A stretch of 64,000 bases of DNA from Chitinophagaceae bacterium (GTDB taxonomy: Bacteria; Bacteroidota; Bacteroidia; Chitinophagales; Chitinophagaceae): positions 372,001 to 436,000 of the forward strand of contig JAFKGQ010000009.1 in NCBI GenBank assembly GCA_017307755.1. The letters run 5' to 3'. The position numbers and the translations under genes were made by a program. Shown here in pieces: positions 19,020 through 27,261 of this stretch. Under the pieces are notes generated by a model. The model saw only the letters and a program-made list of their open reading frames with translations, was not told where the DNA came from and ran no database searches. Numbering within the stretch: the first letter of the stretch is position 1; each line of letters begins with the position of its first letter.

Positions 19020-19571
19020 TTACTGACCCTTTTTTTGCAAATATTGGCGGATATGGAGGAGTGCTCGGGTGGCGTGGTTGTTAACTGTACGGGTATTCAG
19101 CCCGAGTTGGCGGGCGATGGCTTCATGGCTAAGACCGGCCTGGCGGGTGAGCATAAAGACCAGTTTTTGCTGGGGGGGCAGTTGGGCGATGGCGTCTGCG
19201 ATCAACTGCTCTGTTTGTTTGAGATTTAGGACGTTGTCGGGAAGCTCTGCTGCGGCGGCGGCTTCGTTGTGTTCCGGAGGAGGAGCGGCGGCTACTTTTT
19301 TACGGATGGCGGATAGCAGCTCGTTCCTGGCCAGGATGAAGAGGAACGACCCGAAATCCTCTATTTCGGGAAGTATTTGTCTTTTGACCCACACTTTCAG
19401 AAAGATGTCCTGGACCAGGTCCTGGGCCCATTCGGGAGACTTGAGGTAATGTAATGACGTGGCATAGATCTTTTTCCAATACCTATCGTACAGGTCTGTG
19501 AAAGAAGGTCTGTGGCCTTCGGCAACCAGGCGCAGGAGGCGCCGTTCGCTATCGTCATTTTTTTGGATCAT
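19020..19571 (-). CDS. ECF sigma factor (Bacteroidota FecI-like)
   Basis: The 183-residue protein has sigma region 2 (FTDLYDRYWKKIYATSLHYL, then EWAQDLVQDIFLKVW) and region 4 (LPPQQKLVFMLTRQAGLSHE, then an HTH with LGLNTRTVNNH). It should drive the downstream SusC operon under FecR control. Its first 17 bases overlap the 3' end of the beta-helix gene upstream, so it may be transcribed and translated together with that gene. That would place it downstream of the LacI-type regulon. Confidence 0.93.
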   Translation of the reverse strand: MIQKNDDSERRLLRLVAEGHRPSFTDLYDRYWKKIYATSLHYLKSPEWAQDLVQDIFLKVWVKRQILPEIEDFGSFLFILARNELLSAIRKKVAAAPPPEHNEAAAAAELPDNVLNLKQTEQLIADAIAQLPPQQKLVFMLTRQAGLSHEAIARQLGLNTRTVNNHATRALLHIRQYLQKKGQ

Positions 19572-21684
19572 ATCCTATCTTCTCCCAAGGTATCGGCCTG
19601 AAATTCGGTAGTTTTTTCCAAACTTCCGAATCTTCTTTTATACGGAAGTCCTCTTTTGCGCTGTCGACGAAGCCCGGATCATAGTCTACGACCAGGTTTT
19701 CGCTGGTGAAAGGGAGCCATTCCTTTTTCCCTTCGGTGATCTTTTCTATGCGCACGAGGATATTGTTGGTGAATGTATCTCTTTTTGGCAAAGCGGGTTC
19801 ATCTTCGAAATAATCTTTTAAATGGGGGTAACGTTCCGAATAGGGAGGTTTATTGTATGCCACGGCGTTCAATCTTTTGCGGAAAAGGCCGTTGGAGTCC
19901 AGCATTGCCTTTGCCCAGTTGTTCAGGCGATCGTCTATGTGGGATGCGTATTTTGTCGAGATGAAAATATTGTTCTCATAGTGATTGTCCCTGCCGCCGC
20001 CGATGAAGCCGGCTACGGTGCCTGCTTTATAGAACACGTTGCCGTATACCCTGGTACCGCATTCGCCATCGTCATGGTAGACGGCTTCTGTCTTGTGTTT
20101 GCTGCCAATGTTGTGGAAGTAGTTGTAGCGGACGATATTGCCTCTTTCGGAGGGGTCGCGGCCGTGGTAGAAGGCGCCCATGTCATCCACCATGAGGGCC
20201 ATATCATGGATGTTGTTGTATTCGATGATATGATCGTTGCCGTGGAGGAGGATGCCCATGGCGGGTCCGTTGCAGACCTCGCAGTTGGAGATATGATTTC
20301 CTACGCCTGATATCCAGATGCCGGGCCGGTAGGATTTTTCGATGCGGTTGTAATTGCTGATATAGCAATTCTTTACGAAGCTGTTACCGGGTTGCAGGGT
20401 AATGCGGTTGCCTCCTGTAAAGAAGATGCCGCCTGCTCCTGTCTGAAAGACGCGGCAATTCTCAAAACCATTGTCGGAGCCGCCTTCCCTATCGAAGGTG
20501 CTGTTGTCGTAGACATGAGGTATGATATTGCCTACGATGCGGGAGGCGGGGGTACCTGAGCCTGCGTGCATCTGGTCTTCCCCGGGGAGTATGCCTTTTC
20601 CCACGCTGGCCGCCATCATACCCAGGTTGGAGAAGTTGCAATGATCTACGCGAACGCCGGTGGTTCTTTCCATGTAGAGGCCCATGCCGCGGCTGCAAGT
20701 AAAATCAAGGCCTTCAAGACGTATATTGGCGACGCCTTCCAGGGCTATCATAGGTCCTTCAAGGACGGACAGTTGGATAGTCTTTAGTTCTGCGGGGGGG
20801 AAGAAATAGAGTTTTTGGTTTTCCCTGTCCAGATAGTATTCTCCGGGTGTGTCTATCTCTTCGGGGATATTGTAGGCGTAGAAAGCACGGTAAGGTTTGC
20901 CGGTGCCAAAGCCGTACATGGTCGGCAGGGCTGTAGTGATCTTTTTTTCCAACGTATCGATGGACTTCAGGGGAACTGCGTCATCGGCGTAGCCCCACAT
21001 AAAGTAGCCGGCTATCCAGGTGTTGGCAGCGTTGCGCCAGCGTGAGGGTCTGTTGGTCCCTTCGTATGTGAATATGCCGCCGCGCAGCGAATGGTCGCCG
21101 TAGCGGGCGACGGCGCCGGAGTCGATCAGCTTGCCGATGAGGATCATGCTGTCGTTGGGCCAGCGGGCTATCGTACCCGGCTTATTGTTGAAGAAGGGCT
21201 CCATCCATGAGACGCCGAACGGTCTTGAGAAACCAACCGCCCTAAGGCGTCCCAAGTCCTTTATACCGAGGTCTTTCAGGTCGAGCACGCGTATCTGTGT
21301 CCGGACGCGGGGTTCCAGGCCAGCGAGAAAGTAGGCGTCTTTTACGGGGCGTGCTTTTTTTACCGGGACGATCTTTCCGCCATGGAAGGTAGCGTGTGTG
21401 GCGCCGGCGGAGCGGATGGTAAGCGGGATGGATGAATGCCAATTCCTGCCCTGTACCAATTCGATGGTGCTATCGATGAAGTATGTGCCTGGTGCAAGAT
21501 CGATCTCTATCTGCCGGGGAGGATACGGACTGGTGGCGATCTTGTCAGCTGTGGCGATGGCTGCGGACAGCGAGCCATTGGACGGGACGAAGATCTTTTT
21601 GATATCCTGTTGGGCATATGAAGAGAGGGAGCCTGTGAGCAATACGAATAGGAGTAACAGCCTGGGCGAAGGAGTTGCGTACAT
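19555..21684 (-). CDS. Secreted right-handed parallel beta-helix protein (GH141-like or related)
   Basis: I choose the start at 21684, which gives a signal peptide (LLLLFVLLTGSLSSYAQ) and a 709-residue protein. Upstream ATGs at 21732-21735 lie on the predicted -7 box and are unlikely to be transcribed. The N-terminal part (IEIDLAPGTYFIDSTIEL, later IARWPNDS) and the later short repeats (NIRLEGLDF, VDHCNFSNLG, NISNYNR-like turns) indicate a pectate-lyase-type beta-helix, as in GH141 and related families. I cannot fix the family or linkage. A palindrome of the LacI type lies upstream, and the 3' end overlaps the ECF sigma gene. Confidence 0.75.
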   Translation of the reverse strand: MYATPSPRLLLLFVLLTGSLSSYAQQDIKKIFVPSNGSLSAAIATADKIATSPYPPRQIEIDLAPGTYFIDSTIELVQGRNWHSSIPLTIRSAGATHATFHGGKIVPVKKARPVKDAYFLAGLEPRVRTQIRVLDLKDLGIKDLGRLRAVGFSRPFGVSWMEPFFNNKPGTIARWPNDSMILIGKLIDSGAVARYGDHSLRGGIFTYEGTNRPSRWRNAANTWIAGYFMWGYADDAVPLKSIDTLEKKITTALPTMYGFGTGKPYRAFYAYNIPEEIDTPGEYYLDRENQKLYFFPPAELKTIQLSVLEGPMIALEGVANIRLEGLDFTCSRGMGLYMERTTGVRVDHCNFSNLGMMAASVGKGILPGEDQMHAGSGTPASRIVGNIIPHVYDNSTFDREGGSDNGFENCRVFQTGAGGIFFTGGNRITLQPGNSFVKNCYISNYNRIEKSYRPGIWISGVGNHISNCEVCNGPAMGILLHGNDHIIEYNNIHDMALMVDDMGAFYHGRDPSERGNIVRYNYFHNIGSKHKTEAVYHDDGECGTRVYGNVFYKAGTVAGFIGGGRDNHYENNIFISTKYASHIDDRLNNWAKAMLDSNGLFRKRLNAVAYNKPPYSERYPHLKDYFEDEPALPKRDTFTNNILVRIEKITEGKKEWLPFTSENLVVDYDPGFVDSAKEDFRIKEDSEVWKKLPNFRPIPWEKIGYDPKK

Positions 21685-21732
21685 AGTCAGATGATAACAG
21701 ATGATAAGATGGTTTATGACCTTTTTGTACAT

Positions 21733-21740
21733 CAAACTTA
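21733..21740 (-). promoter_or_regulatory. -7 promoter box of the beta-helix gene
   Basis: On the - strand this reads TAAGTTTG, a full match to the Bacteroidota -7 consensus TAnnTTTG. Transcription would start near 21727, leaving a leader of about 43 bases before the ATG at 21684. The same octamer occurs before the araC gene. Confidence 0.55.
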
Positions 21741-21765
21741 GAAAAGGATTTTGAAAAAAATAGTT

Positions 21766-21777
21766 GCAACCGGTTGC
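21766..21777. promoter_or_regulatory. LacI-type operator before the beta-helix gene
   Basis: The perfect 12-base palindrome GCAACCGGTTGC lies 6 bases beyond the lacI stop. Its centre is 35 bases upstream of the centre of the -7 box, at about -42. CG-centred palindromes of this kind are typical LacI-family operators. The position just upstream of the -33 region fits activation better than simple repression. Confidence 0.7.
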
Positions 21778-21783
21778 CTGAAA

Positions 21784-22794
21784 TTAATAAATCACCAATT
21801 TGCTTTCTATGATAAGATTTTCCGGAGGAGTAGTTTCGGGGTGAGCGAGACCGTTGAGCTGTCTGAAAAGCACTTCTGTAGCGAGTTTCCCCTGTTCGTA
21901 TGGGAACTGGTCGACGTAGGCAAGCGGGGGTCTGTCCAGGTACCTGGTCGTTGGGAGGTTGGAGTAGGTTACGAAATCGATGTCGGGATACCTGCCGGGT
22001 TTTACTTTCCGGAGATAGTGCATGGCGTCCAGGGACATGTAGTCGTTGAAAGTGATGATGGCGCTGGGCTTTACACGATGGGAGAGCAACTGGTCCATTG
22101 CCTCGTAGGTTCCGACGGTGGAGAGGTCGGCAACCTTTATAAAATGTTCATGTACCTTCAGACCGTTCTTTATATGGCCGTCATAATAACCTTTTAGCCT
22201 TTCGTTCTTTATCGGCAAGGTATCGGGGCCGTTGATGAGGGCGATCTTCTCGTGTCCTTTGGATACGAGATAGCTGACGAGTTCCACGGTGCTGATGTCC
22301 AGGCGGCACCATACTGAATTGATATTGGGAACATCCGGTACTCTGTCGAAGAAGACGACGGGTATATTATATTGTTTGCATTTTTCGAAATGCTCTATAT
22401 CGGGGGCGTTCCTGGAAATGGAAGCCACGATGCCGTCCACGCGTTGTTTTCGCATGGTTTCCAATACTTTTTTCTCGATATCATATTCATCGCGTGTCTG
22501 ACTGATCAGTACATTGTAGTCATTGGCATAGGCGCAATCTTCGATGCCGAAGACTGCTTTGTGAAAGTAGACGTCCAGCGAGGAGACGATCACACCGATG
22601 GACATCGTTTTCTTTTTTGAGAAGCTGATAGCCATCTGGTTAGGCTCGTAATTCAGCTCCTTTGCCAGCTTTTGCACCTGTTGGGTAGTACGCAGACCGA
22701 TGGCAGGATGATTCCGCAGCGCGCGTGATACGGTGGATTTCGAGAGCTTCAGTATGCGGGCCATTTCCTGTATGGTAGGGATCTTGTTTTGCAT
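21784..22794 (-). CDS. LacI family transcriptional regulator
   Basis: From the start at 22794 the product is 336 residues. The N-terminal HTH (IPTIQEMARILKLSKSTVSR, then ALRNHPAIG) and hinge (VQKLAKELNYEPNQMAISF) precede a periplasmic-binding-protein-like effector domain (MSIGVIVSS, ITFNDYMSLDAMHYL). An upstream ATG at 22809 lies on the predicted -7 box, so I prefer 22794. It is divergent from the araC gene, and both flanks carry GCAACCGGTTGC-type palindromes, suggesting that it regulates itself and its neighbours. Its effector is probably a sugar or sugar phosphate. The second LacI gene at 23.9 kb could share these sites. Confidence 0.92.
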   Translation of the reverse strand: MQNKIPTIQEMARILKLSKSTVSRALRNHPAIGLRTTQQVQKLAKELNYEPNQMAISFSKKKTMSIGVIVSSLDVYFHKAVFGIEDCAYANDYNVLISQTRDEYDIEKKVLETMRKQRVDGIVASISRNAPDIEHFEKCKQYNIPVVFFDRVPDVPNINSVWCRLDISTVELVSYLVSKGHEKIALINGPDTLPIKNERLKGYYDGHIKNGLKVHEHFIKVADLSTVGTYEAMDQLLSHRVKPSAIITFNDYMSLDAMHYLRKVKPGRYPDIDFVTYSNLPTTRYLDRPPLAYVDQFPYEQGKLATEVLFRQLNGLAHPETTPPENLIIESKLVIY

Positions 22795-22806
22795 GGTTAG
22801 CAATTT

Positions 22807-22814
22807 CAAATGTA
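22807..22814 (-). promoter_or_regulatory. -7 promoter box of the first lacI gene
   Basis: The - strand reads TACATTTG, a full match to TAnnTTTG. A start of transcription near 22800 gives a very short leader before the ATG at 22794. An operator (22826-22837) falls between this box and the -33 region, a position that suits autorepression. Confidence 0.5.
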
Positions 22815-22825
22815 TAAAAATTCAT

Positions 22826-22837
22826 GCAACCGGATGC
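22826..22837. promoter_or_regulatory. LacI-type operator, variant, in the lacI promoter
   Basis: GCAACCGGATGC differs from the perfect palindrome at one position. Its centre is 21 bases upstream of the lacI -7 box centre, inside the promoter spacer. Binding there would block RNA polymerase, so I read it as an autorepression site. It is 17 bases from the second site at 22854. Confidence 0.6.
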
Positions 22838-22853
22838 GTAATTTTTTTTCGTA

Positions 22854-22865
22854 GCAACCGGTTGC
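22854..22865. promoter_or_regulatory. LacI-type operator before the araC gene
   Basis: The perfect palindrome GCAACCGGTTGC is centred 36 bases upstream of the araC -7 box centre, about -43 from the expected start. This is the same spacing as at the beta-helix gene. Confidence 0.7.
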
Positions 22866-22891
22866 CTATTTTTTCGTTCTTTATTGTGCGT

Positions 22892-22899
22892 TAAGTTTG
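22892..22899 (+). promoter_or_regulatory. -7 promoter box of the araC gene
   Basis: TAAGTTTG matches TAnnTTTG fully. A T-rich stretch (around 22869-22876) occupies the -33 position but is not a clear TTTG. The ATG at 22921 would have a leader of about 15 bases. Confidence 0.5.
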
Positions 22900-22920
22900 A
22901 TCGATCAACGATAAAAAATT

Positions 22921-23787
22921 ATGGGGCATCCTGCGACTGCTTTATCATTCCAAACATCATATTCTTTCAGCATTACGATGGAAGATCATTCTTTTTTTTC
23001 GACGAGACCGTTGACCTCCTCGCGGATCGAGATCATCTATGTTGAAGAGGGCGCGGGTGTTTTTATCGCGGGGGATGAACGGACTTCTTTTACTTCCGGA
23101 GATGTAGTCATGACGGGCACTCATCTTTGTTGTCAATATAAGCTTGACCCCGCATATGTGGGAGAGATGCGGGATCGTGTCAGGGTATCTGTAATACGCT
23201 TCCTGCCTGATTTCTGGGGAGAGACATTTCTCAATCTTTATGAGAACGGGCACATAAAAGTGCTGCTGGATAGTGCGAATCGGGGGATCATGCCCGGCGC
23301 TGATGTCCGGGGGACCATACAGAGTTTGATGGAAAGGATGCATTCGTCTGAGAGTGCGGGGAAGATCATCCTGCTGCTGGAGATACTTTTCAGGATCTCG
23401 GTGTCGAAGGGCATCCGTTCTCTTAGCTCCGGGGAGGATGGCTTGCATCCCGATGAGGCGGACAGACTGGAGCGGGTGCATCAATTTTCCAAAGAGAATT
23501 TTTCGAGGAAGATCGGTCTGGGAGAGATTGCTGCTGTGGCGTATGTCAGTCCAAACTCATTTTGCAGATGGTTTAAAAACCGGACGAGAAAGACGTTTTC
23601 CAGGTATCTTATCGAGTTGCGTGTGCGGCATGCCTGTCACCTTTTGATAGAGAGCAAGCTTTGCTCCAAGAGGATATGTATCGAGAGCGGCTTCAATAAT
23701 TTTTCGAATTTTCACAAATGTTTTAAAGAAGTGATGGGGAAGAGTCCGATTGAGTACCAGCGGGAGGTCAGGGGTGGTCTGAGATAA
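22921..23787 (+). CDS. AraC family transcriptional regulator
   Basis: The 288-residue protein has an N-terminal cupin-like sensing domain (IIYVEEGAGVFIAGDERTSF) and a C-terminal double-HTH AraC domain (residues about 190-285: IGLGEIAAVAYVSPNSFCRW and CIESGFNNFSNFHKCFKEVM, then GKSPIEYQ). It is divergent from the first lacI gene and followed by a second lacI gene, so three regulators sit together at the head of the second glycan locus. It carries a LacI-type palindrome before its promoter, suggesting a regulatory cascade. Confidence 0.93.
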   Translation: MGHPATALSFQTSYSFSITMEDHSFFSTRPLTSSRIEIIYVEEGAGVFIAGDERTSFTSGDVVMTGTHLCCQYKLDPAYVGEMRDRVRVSVIRFLPDFWGETFLNLYENGHIKVLLDSANRGIMPGADVRGTIQSLMERMHSSESAGKIILLLEILFRISVSKGIRSLSSGEDGLHPDEADRLERVHQFSKENFSRKIGLGEIAAVAYVSPNSFCRWFKNRTRKTFSRYLIELRVRHACHLLIESKLCSKRICIESGFNNFSNFHKCFKEVMGKSPIEYQREVRGGLR

Positions 23788-23853
23788 AATACGGTTACCG
23801 GCGGAGATATTATGGTGATTTTGAAAGGAGCGCAATTAATTTTAAATTGGGCT

Positions 23854-24885
23854 ATGGAAAATAAAATGGTCACCATGCGGGAGATCGCCAAGCGACTGAA
23901 TATCTCCGTCTCTTCTGTGTCCAGGGCATTGAAGGATCATAAGAGCATTGGCTTAAGAACGAAAATGCGTGTCCAGGCGCTGGTGAAGGAGCTTGGTTAT
24001 GAGCTCAATACTACCGCTATTTCCTTTAAGAACGGCAAGACGTCCATCCTGGGTGTCATTCTTCCTAATCTGACCGATGGCTTTTTTTCTTCCGCCATCA
24101 GTGGTATAGAAGACTGTGCAGGTAAATATAAATATACGGTCCTCATGGGGCAATCCTATGACGATATAGAAAAGGAGAAATCGTTGGTGGACGCGATGAA
24201 AAGCCACCGGGTGGACGGGGTGCTTATATCCATTGCGAAACACACGACGAACTATGCTCATTTCGAGAGTTTTTCAAAATACAACATACCCGTTGTTTTT
24301 TTTGACCGGATACCCAATATCAAAAATATACATTACGTAGCCTGTAACCTTTTTACGGGAACCATCGCCGCCATCAATTACCTTTTCAAAAACGGGCATC
24401 GGGTCATCGGGATGATCAACGGTCCTGAAAAATTGATTGCCAGCCGGGAAAGAAAGGATGGGTATATCGAGGCGATGACCAAAAGCCGGCTGAAATTCGA
24501 CCCTTCGCTCATCGTCAATACGGATCTCTCAAGCGAAGGGGTTTATCAGGCTACCAGGGAACTGCTCAATTCGAAACGGAAGCCAACGGCTATTATTACC
24601 TTTAATGACTATGTAGCGATGGATGCCATCACGTATGCACGCAGCCAAAAATTAAGAATCAATAAAGATATTGCTTTTGTGAGCTATGCCAACGAGCCCT
24701 GGAACAATTATACCATGTACCCGCCAATGGCGTCTGTGGAACAATTCCCCTATCTACAGGGGCAAAAGGCCGCCGAGATGCTGATGGAGCTTATTAATGG
24801 CGGGACACGGGACAGTGGCTTTAAACAAATTGTCATCGAATCGCAGCTGGCGGTAAAGCAGCCTCATAAACTGAAAGGCCGGTAG
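23854..24885 (+). CDS. LacI family transcriptional regulator (second copy)
   Basis: From the ATG at 23854 the product is 343 residues: HTH (VTMREIAKRLNISVSSVSRA, then LKDHKSIGLRT) and a sugar-binding-protein-like effector domain (TSILGVILPNLTDGFFSSAI). An in-frame ATG at 23812 would add a non-family segment, and a weak -7 box (TGATTTTG, 23816-23823) lies over it, so the later start is preferred. The recognition helix (SVSSVSRALKDH) resembles that of the first LacI (SKSTVSRALRNH), so both might read the same palindromes. It converges with the NIPSNAP-like gene with a 22-base overlap. Confidence 0.9.
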   Translation: MENKMVTMREIAKRLNISVSSVSRALKDHKSIGLRTKMRVQALVKELGYELNTTAISFKNGKTSILGVILPNLTDGFFSSAISGIEDCAGKYKYTVLMGQSYDDIEKEKSLVDAMKSHRVDGVLISIAKHTTNYAHFESFSKYNIPVVFFDRIPNIKNIHYVACNLFTGTIAAINYLFKNGHRVIGMINGPEKLIASRERKDGYIEAMTKSRLKFDPSLIVNTDLSSEGVYQATRELLNSKRKPTAIITFNDYVAMDAITYARSQKLRINKDIAFVSYANEPWNNYTMYPPMASVEQFPYLQGQKAAEMLMELINGGTRDSGFKQIVIESQLAVKQPHKLKGR

Positions 24886-25175
24886 ATCTCCGTATAGGTG
24901 CCCAGGATGTATTGCGACTGTTGTTGGTAAAGGTCTTCGTGGCGAGTGTCTGTCAGAAAGAAAGTCTGGGCTTTTTGCGCCTCTTCCAGGGTATCAAAAT
25001 CGCATTCCCATATTAATGTATTGGATGGGTACCGCCCGGTCAATGCCAGATAGCGTTTTCCTTTGGGGGCTTCGGGATGCATCTTTTCAAATTTTTCAAA
25101 CTCCTTTTCCAGCTCCAGGTATTCCTTACTGTATCTCAATACAAAGTTTTGGACGAATCTCAGTTTGTAGCTCAT
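24864..25175 (-). CDS. Small NIPSNAP-like (dimeric alpha-beta barrel) protein
   Basis: This 103-residue cytoplasmic protein has the pattern of small NIPSNAP-like ferredoxin-fold proteins: MSYKLRFVQNFVLRY, an alpha helix rich in Glu/Lys, SNTLIWECDFDTLEEAQKA and a final YTEIYRP strand. No catalytic residue can be named. It overlaps the upstream kinase stop by ATGA (25172-25175) and is the last gene of the NagB-PfkB operon. Its link to sugar metabolism is by context only. Confidence 0.6.
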   Translation of the reverse strand: MSYKLRFVQNFVLRYSKEYLELEKEFEKFEKMHPEAPKGKRYLALTGRYPSNTLIWECDFDTLEEAQKAQTFFLTDTRHEDLYQQQSQYILGTYTEIYRPFSL

Positions 25176-26227
25176 ATGGCGGTGATGTTTTTAAAAAGGC
25201 CGGCGAATTCGCGGGCAGCGCCGGGGGCGTGGTTTTGGATGAAGTTGAATAGTGTTTGTGCATTTGTGTCCGGATGTATCGTGTCGGCCGAGGTGACGGA
25301 CCAGGCGGCCAGCAGCGTGCCGATGTTTACCGATTTGTCAAGGGGAAGTCCGCAACAAAGACCTGTCAGTGTGCCTGCGAGGAATGCGTCTCCGGCCCCT
25401 GCCGTGGATATGGCATGAACCTTTATAGCCGGTGTATGGGATAGATGGTTGTCTGTCCAGGTGTAGCTGCCATTGGGGCCATCGGTTATAATGATGGAGA
25501 TAGAGGGGTTGAGGTTTTTTAAAGTGTTTATACAGTTGTTGACTATGTCTTTTTGGGTTGAGTTTGCGATGTGTTCCGCTTCGTCGATATTGACAAATAG
25601 TATGTCGGTGAGATGAAACCCTTTTTGTTCTTTGAAGCTGTCGATCTCGGAGGACAGTACGGAAGAAACGTTTAGGCTTCCCCGTTGCCGGCCATATTCC
25701 AACAACCTGACGCGGGCGGCTAAGGGGACTTCGGGAACGGCGAGTATAATCTCCTTATTTTTTACAGGATGAACAGTCGTAAAAAAAGCGTCGATGTCTT
25801 CAGGGGAAACTTTGTTGCTGGCGCTGTTCTCCGTGGTGATATTACCACCCGTCTTATCGGGGTATTGAAAACAAACGCTAAAAAGCGTAGCGGCTCCTGG
25901 TGCAACGCTCACCGCGGAGCTATTCATGCCGGCCTTTTTTATTTTTTCTATAAGTGATCTGCCTATCTCATCGTCGCCTACTTTGCCGATGGGATAAGAT
26001 TGGAACCCGCCCTGTTCACCCGCTCCTAACAGGACGGAGATGTAATGCATAATTATATGCTGTTTGCAAAAATCCTTATAGGGCAGAAGGGTTGCCATTC
26101 TGCTTTCGTTCCTTCCAAGGGTATGATCGTCGCTCAACGAAAAGAACATGCCGCTGCCGATGCCGCCGGTGGCAATAATGTGGTCGAATAAAAACCCGGA
26201 TGGGTATATGGGTTGAAGGCGTCTCAT
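25172..26227 (-). CDS. PfkB-family (ribokinase-like) sugar kinase
   Basis: From the ATG at 26227, which overlaps the NagB-like stop by ATGA, the product is 351 residues. A longer frame to 26437 would lie inside the upstream gene. The ribokinase fold is supported by IATGGIGSGMFFSL near the N-terminus, IITDGPNGSY, and the PfkB signature AISTAGAGDAFLAG with catalytic GAGD at residues 277-280. It should phosphorylate a sugar or sugar phosphate with ATP in the cytoplasm. Next to a hexosamine-phosphate deaminase-like gene, a tagatose-6-phosphate or hexose kinase role is possible, but the substrate is inferred only from context. Confidence 0.85.
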   Translation of the reverse strand: MRRLQPIYPSGFLFDHIIATGGIGSGMFFSLSDDHTLGRNESRMATLLPYKDFCKQHIIMHYISVLLGAGEQGGFQSYPIGKVGDDEIGRSLIEKIKKAGMNSSAVSVAPGAATLFSVCFQYPDKTGGNITTENSASNKVSPEDIDAFFTTVHPVKNKEIILAVPEVPLAARVRLLEYGRQRGSLNVSSVLSSEIDSFKEQKGFHLTDILFVNIDEAEHIANSTQKDIVNNCINTLKNLNPSISIIITDGPNGSYTWTDNHLSHTPAIKVHAISTAGAGDAFLAGTLTGLCCGLPLDKSVNIGTLLAAWSVTSADTIHPDTNAQTLFNFIQNHAPGAAREFAGLFKNITAI

Positions 26228-27123
26228 ATGTTTACTCCTTTGAATTCCCAGCCGGGGTTCTCTGATATGGGATGAGATGCTGTTTCGTGTGTTGCAGTGA
26301 TCAATGCGTCCGAATGGTTTTGCAGCAGGGTTATGGGATATTCTACCGTCTCCGCCGAAAAAAGCGCTACTCTCAATGCTGTCTGCTTCCATGATCCTGT
26401 GTCGCTGTACAGACGTATCTTTTTTGCCGACAGACATTCTTTCATGCCCAGGGTAATGGACATGGGTGGGACAAACTGGTAAGCTGCGCCAAAGGTTCGG
26501 TGAGCCAGAGCGATGATGGTATCGATGTTATTTTCCTGGATCCTCATTTCGGCATTCCTTAATTGATCGATGGTGATACGATCGAAGGGATGGCGGCGGG
26601 TCTGGTTGTATGCTACGTGACCATCCTGTCCCCAACCGCCCAAGGTGATGTCAATGGGGGCTGCGTTTATTTTTTCTTTTATGTCTGCCAGAGATCCGGG
26701 AGAAGGGAAGAATCGTTGTTGCACGGGTACCGCAAGGTCCGGCGAGATGTCACCATAAAAATATTTCTCCATGAAGGTCCTGAAGTTATAGGGATGGTTT
26801 TTTGGCAAGGGATTCCCCTGCCAGTCGAGACACTCGTCCATATGAAATATGGTGACGTTGTGCAGCGAGATATTTTCTTTGTTGATGATCCTTGCGAATG
26901 GGGCATACCAGCATTTTGGGCCGCAGGGAACGATGGCTCTGAACGTTCTGTTCTCCTTATTGGCAAGCTTTATCTCTTCGGTGAAATCCCTTGCCATCAC
27001 TTCACCCATCTCGTGCGAGTCTTTTACGAGTCTGAATGGTATCCTCAGGTCCGGGCGGCTTACAAGCTCCTCGGGTGTCAAAGCGCACCACCTGTACAGA
27101 TCTTTAATGTTTATATCGCTCAT
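26224..27123 (-). CDS. Glucosamine-6-phosphate deaminase-like (NagB family) protein
   Basis: The 299-residue protein carries NagB landmarks: FHMDECLD (Asp96-Glu97, the LDEY position) and LGGWGQDGHVAYNQ (Asp167, His169). The glutamate that follows in classical NagB (FNEP) is Gln174 here, so one member of the Asp-His-Glu catalytic relay seems replaced. The protein is also some 30-40 residues longer than typical NagB. It may deaminate a hexosamine phosphate other than GlcN-6-P or be a divergent isomerase. It is the first gene of the NagB-PfkB-NIPSNAP operon and is divergent from susC across a LacI-type palindrome. Confidence 0.8.
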   Translation of the reverse strand: MSDINIKDLYRWCALTPEELVSRPDLRIPFRLVKDSHEMGEVMARDFTEEIKLANKENRTFRAIVPCGPKCWYAPFARIINKENISLHNVTIFHMDECLDWQGNPLPKNHPYNFRTFMEKYFYGDISPDLAVPVQQRFFPSPGSLADIKEKINAAPIDITLGGWGQDGHVAYNQTRRHPFDRITIDQLRNAEMRIQENNIDTIIALAHRTFGAAYQFVPPMSITLGMKECLSAKKIRLYSDTGSWKQTALRVALFSAETVEYPITLLQNHSDALITATHETASHPISENPGWEFKGVNI

Positions 27124-27175
27124 AGTATTGATGTATTATCAGCAAAATTGTATCGTAGGGACATACCGAAATCGA

Positions 27176-27187
27176 TCAACCGGTTGC
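27176..27187. promoter_or_regulatory. LacI-type operator between nagB-like and susC genes
   Basis: TCAACCGGTTGC matches the palindrome except for its first base and is followed by G, as at 38516. Relative to the susC promoter it is centred 41 bases upstream of the -7 box. It could serve both divergent genes. Confidence 0.65.
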
Positions 27188-27194
27188 GTGTTTT

Positions 27195-27226
27195 TTTGCG
27201 CTTCTGTTGCGTGTATATTCGTTTTG
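27195..27226 (+). promoter_or_regulatory. Promoter of the second susC operon
   Basis: TTTG (27195-27198) and TCGTTTTG (27219-27226) are 20 bases apart and fit the Bacteroidota -33/-7 arrangement with one mismatch in the -7 box. The ATG at 27262 would have a leader of about 29 bases. Confidence 0.4.
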
Positions 27227-27261
27227 TAAGGCTCGGATTGTAAAATTTAACCAAAACTGCT

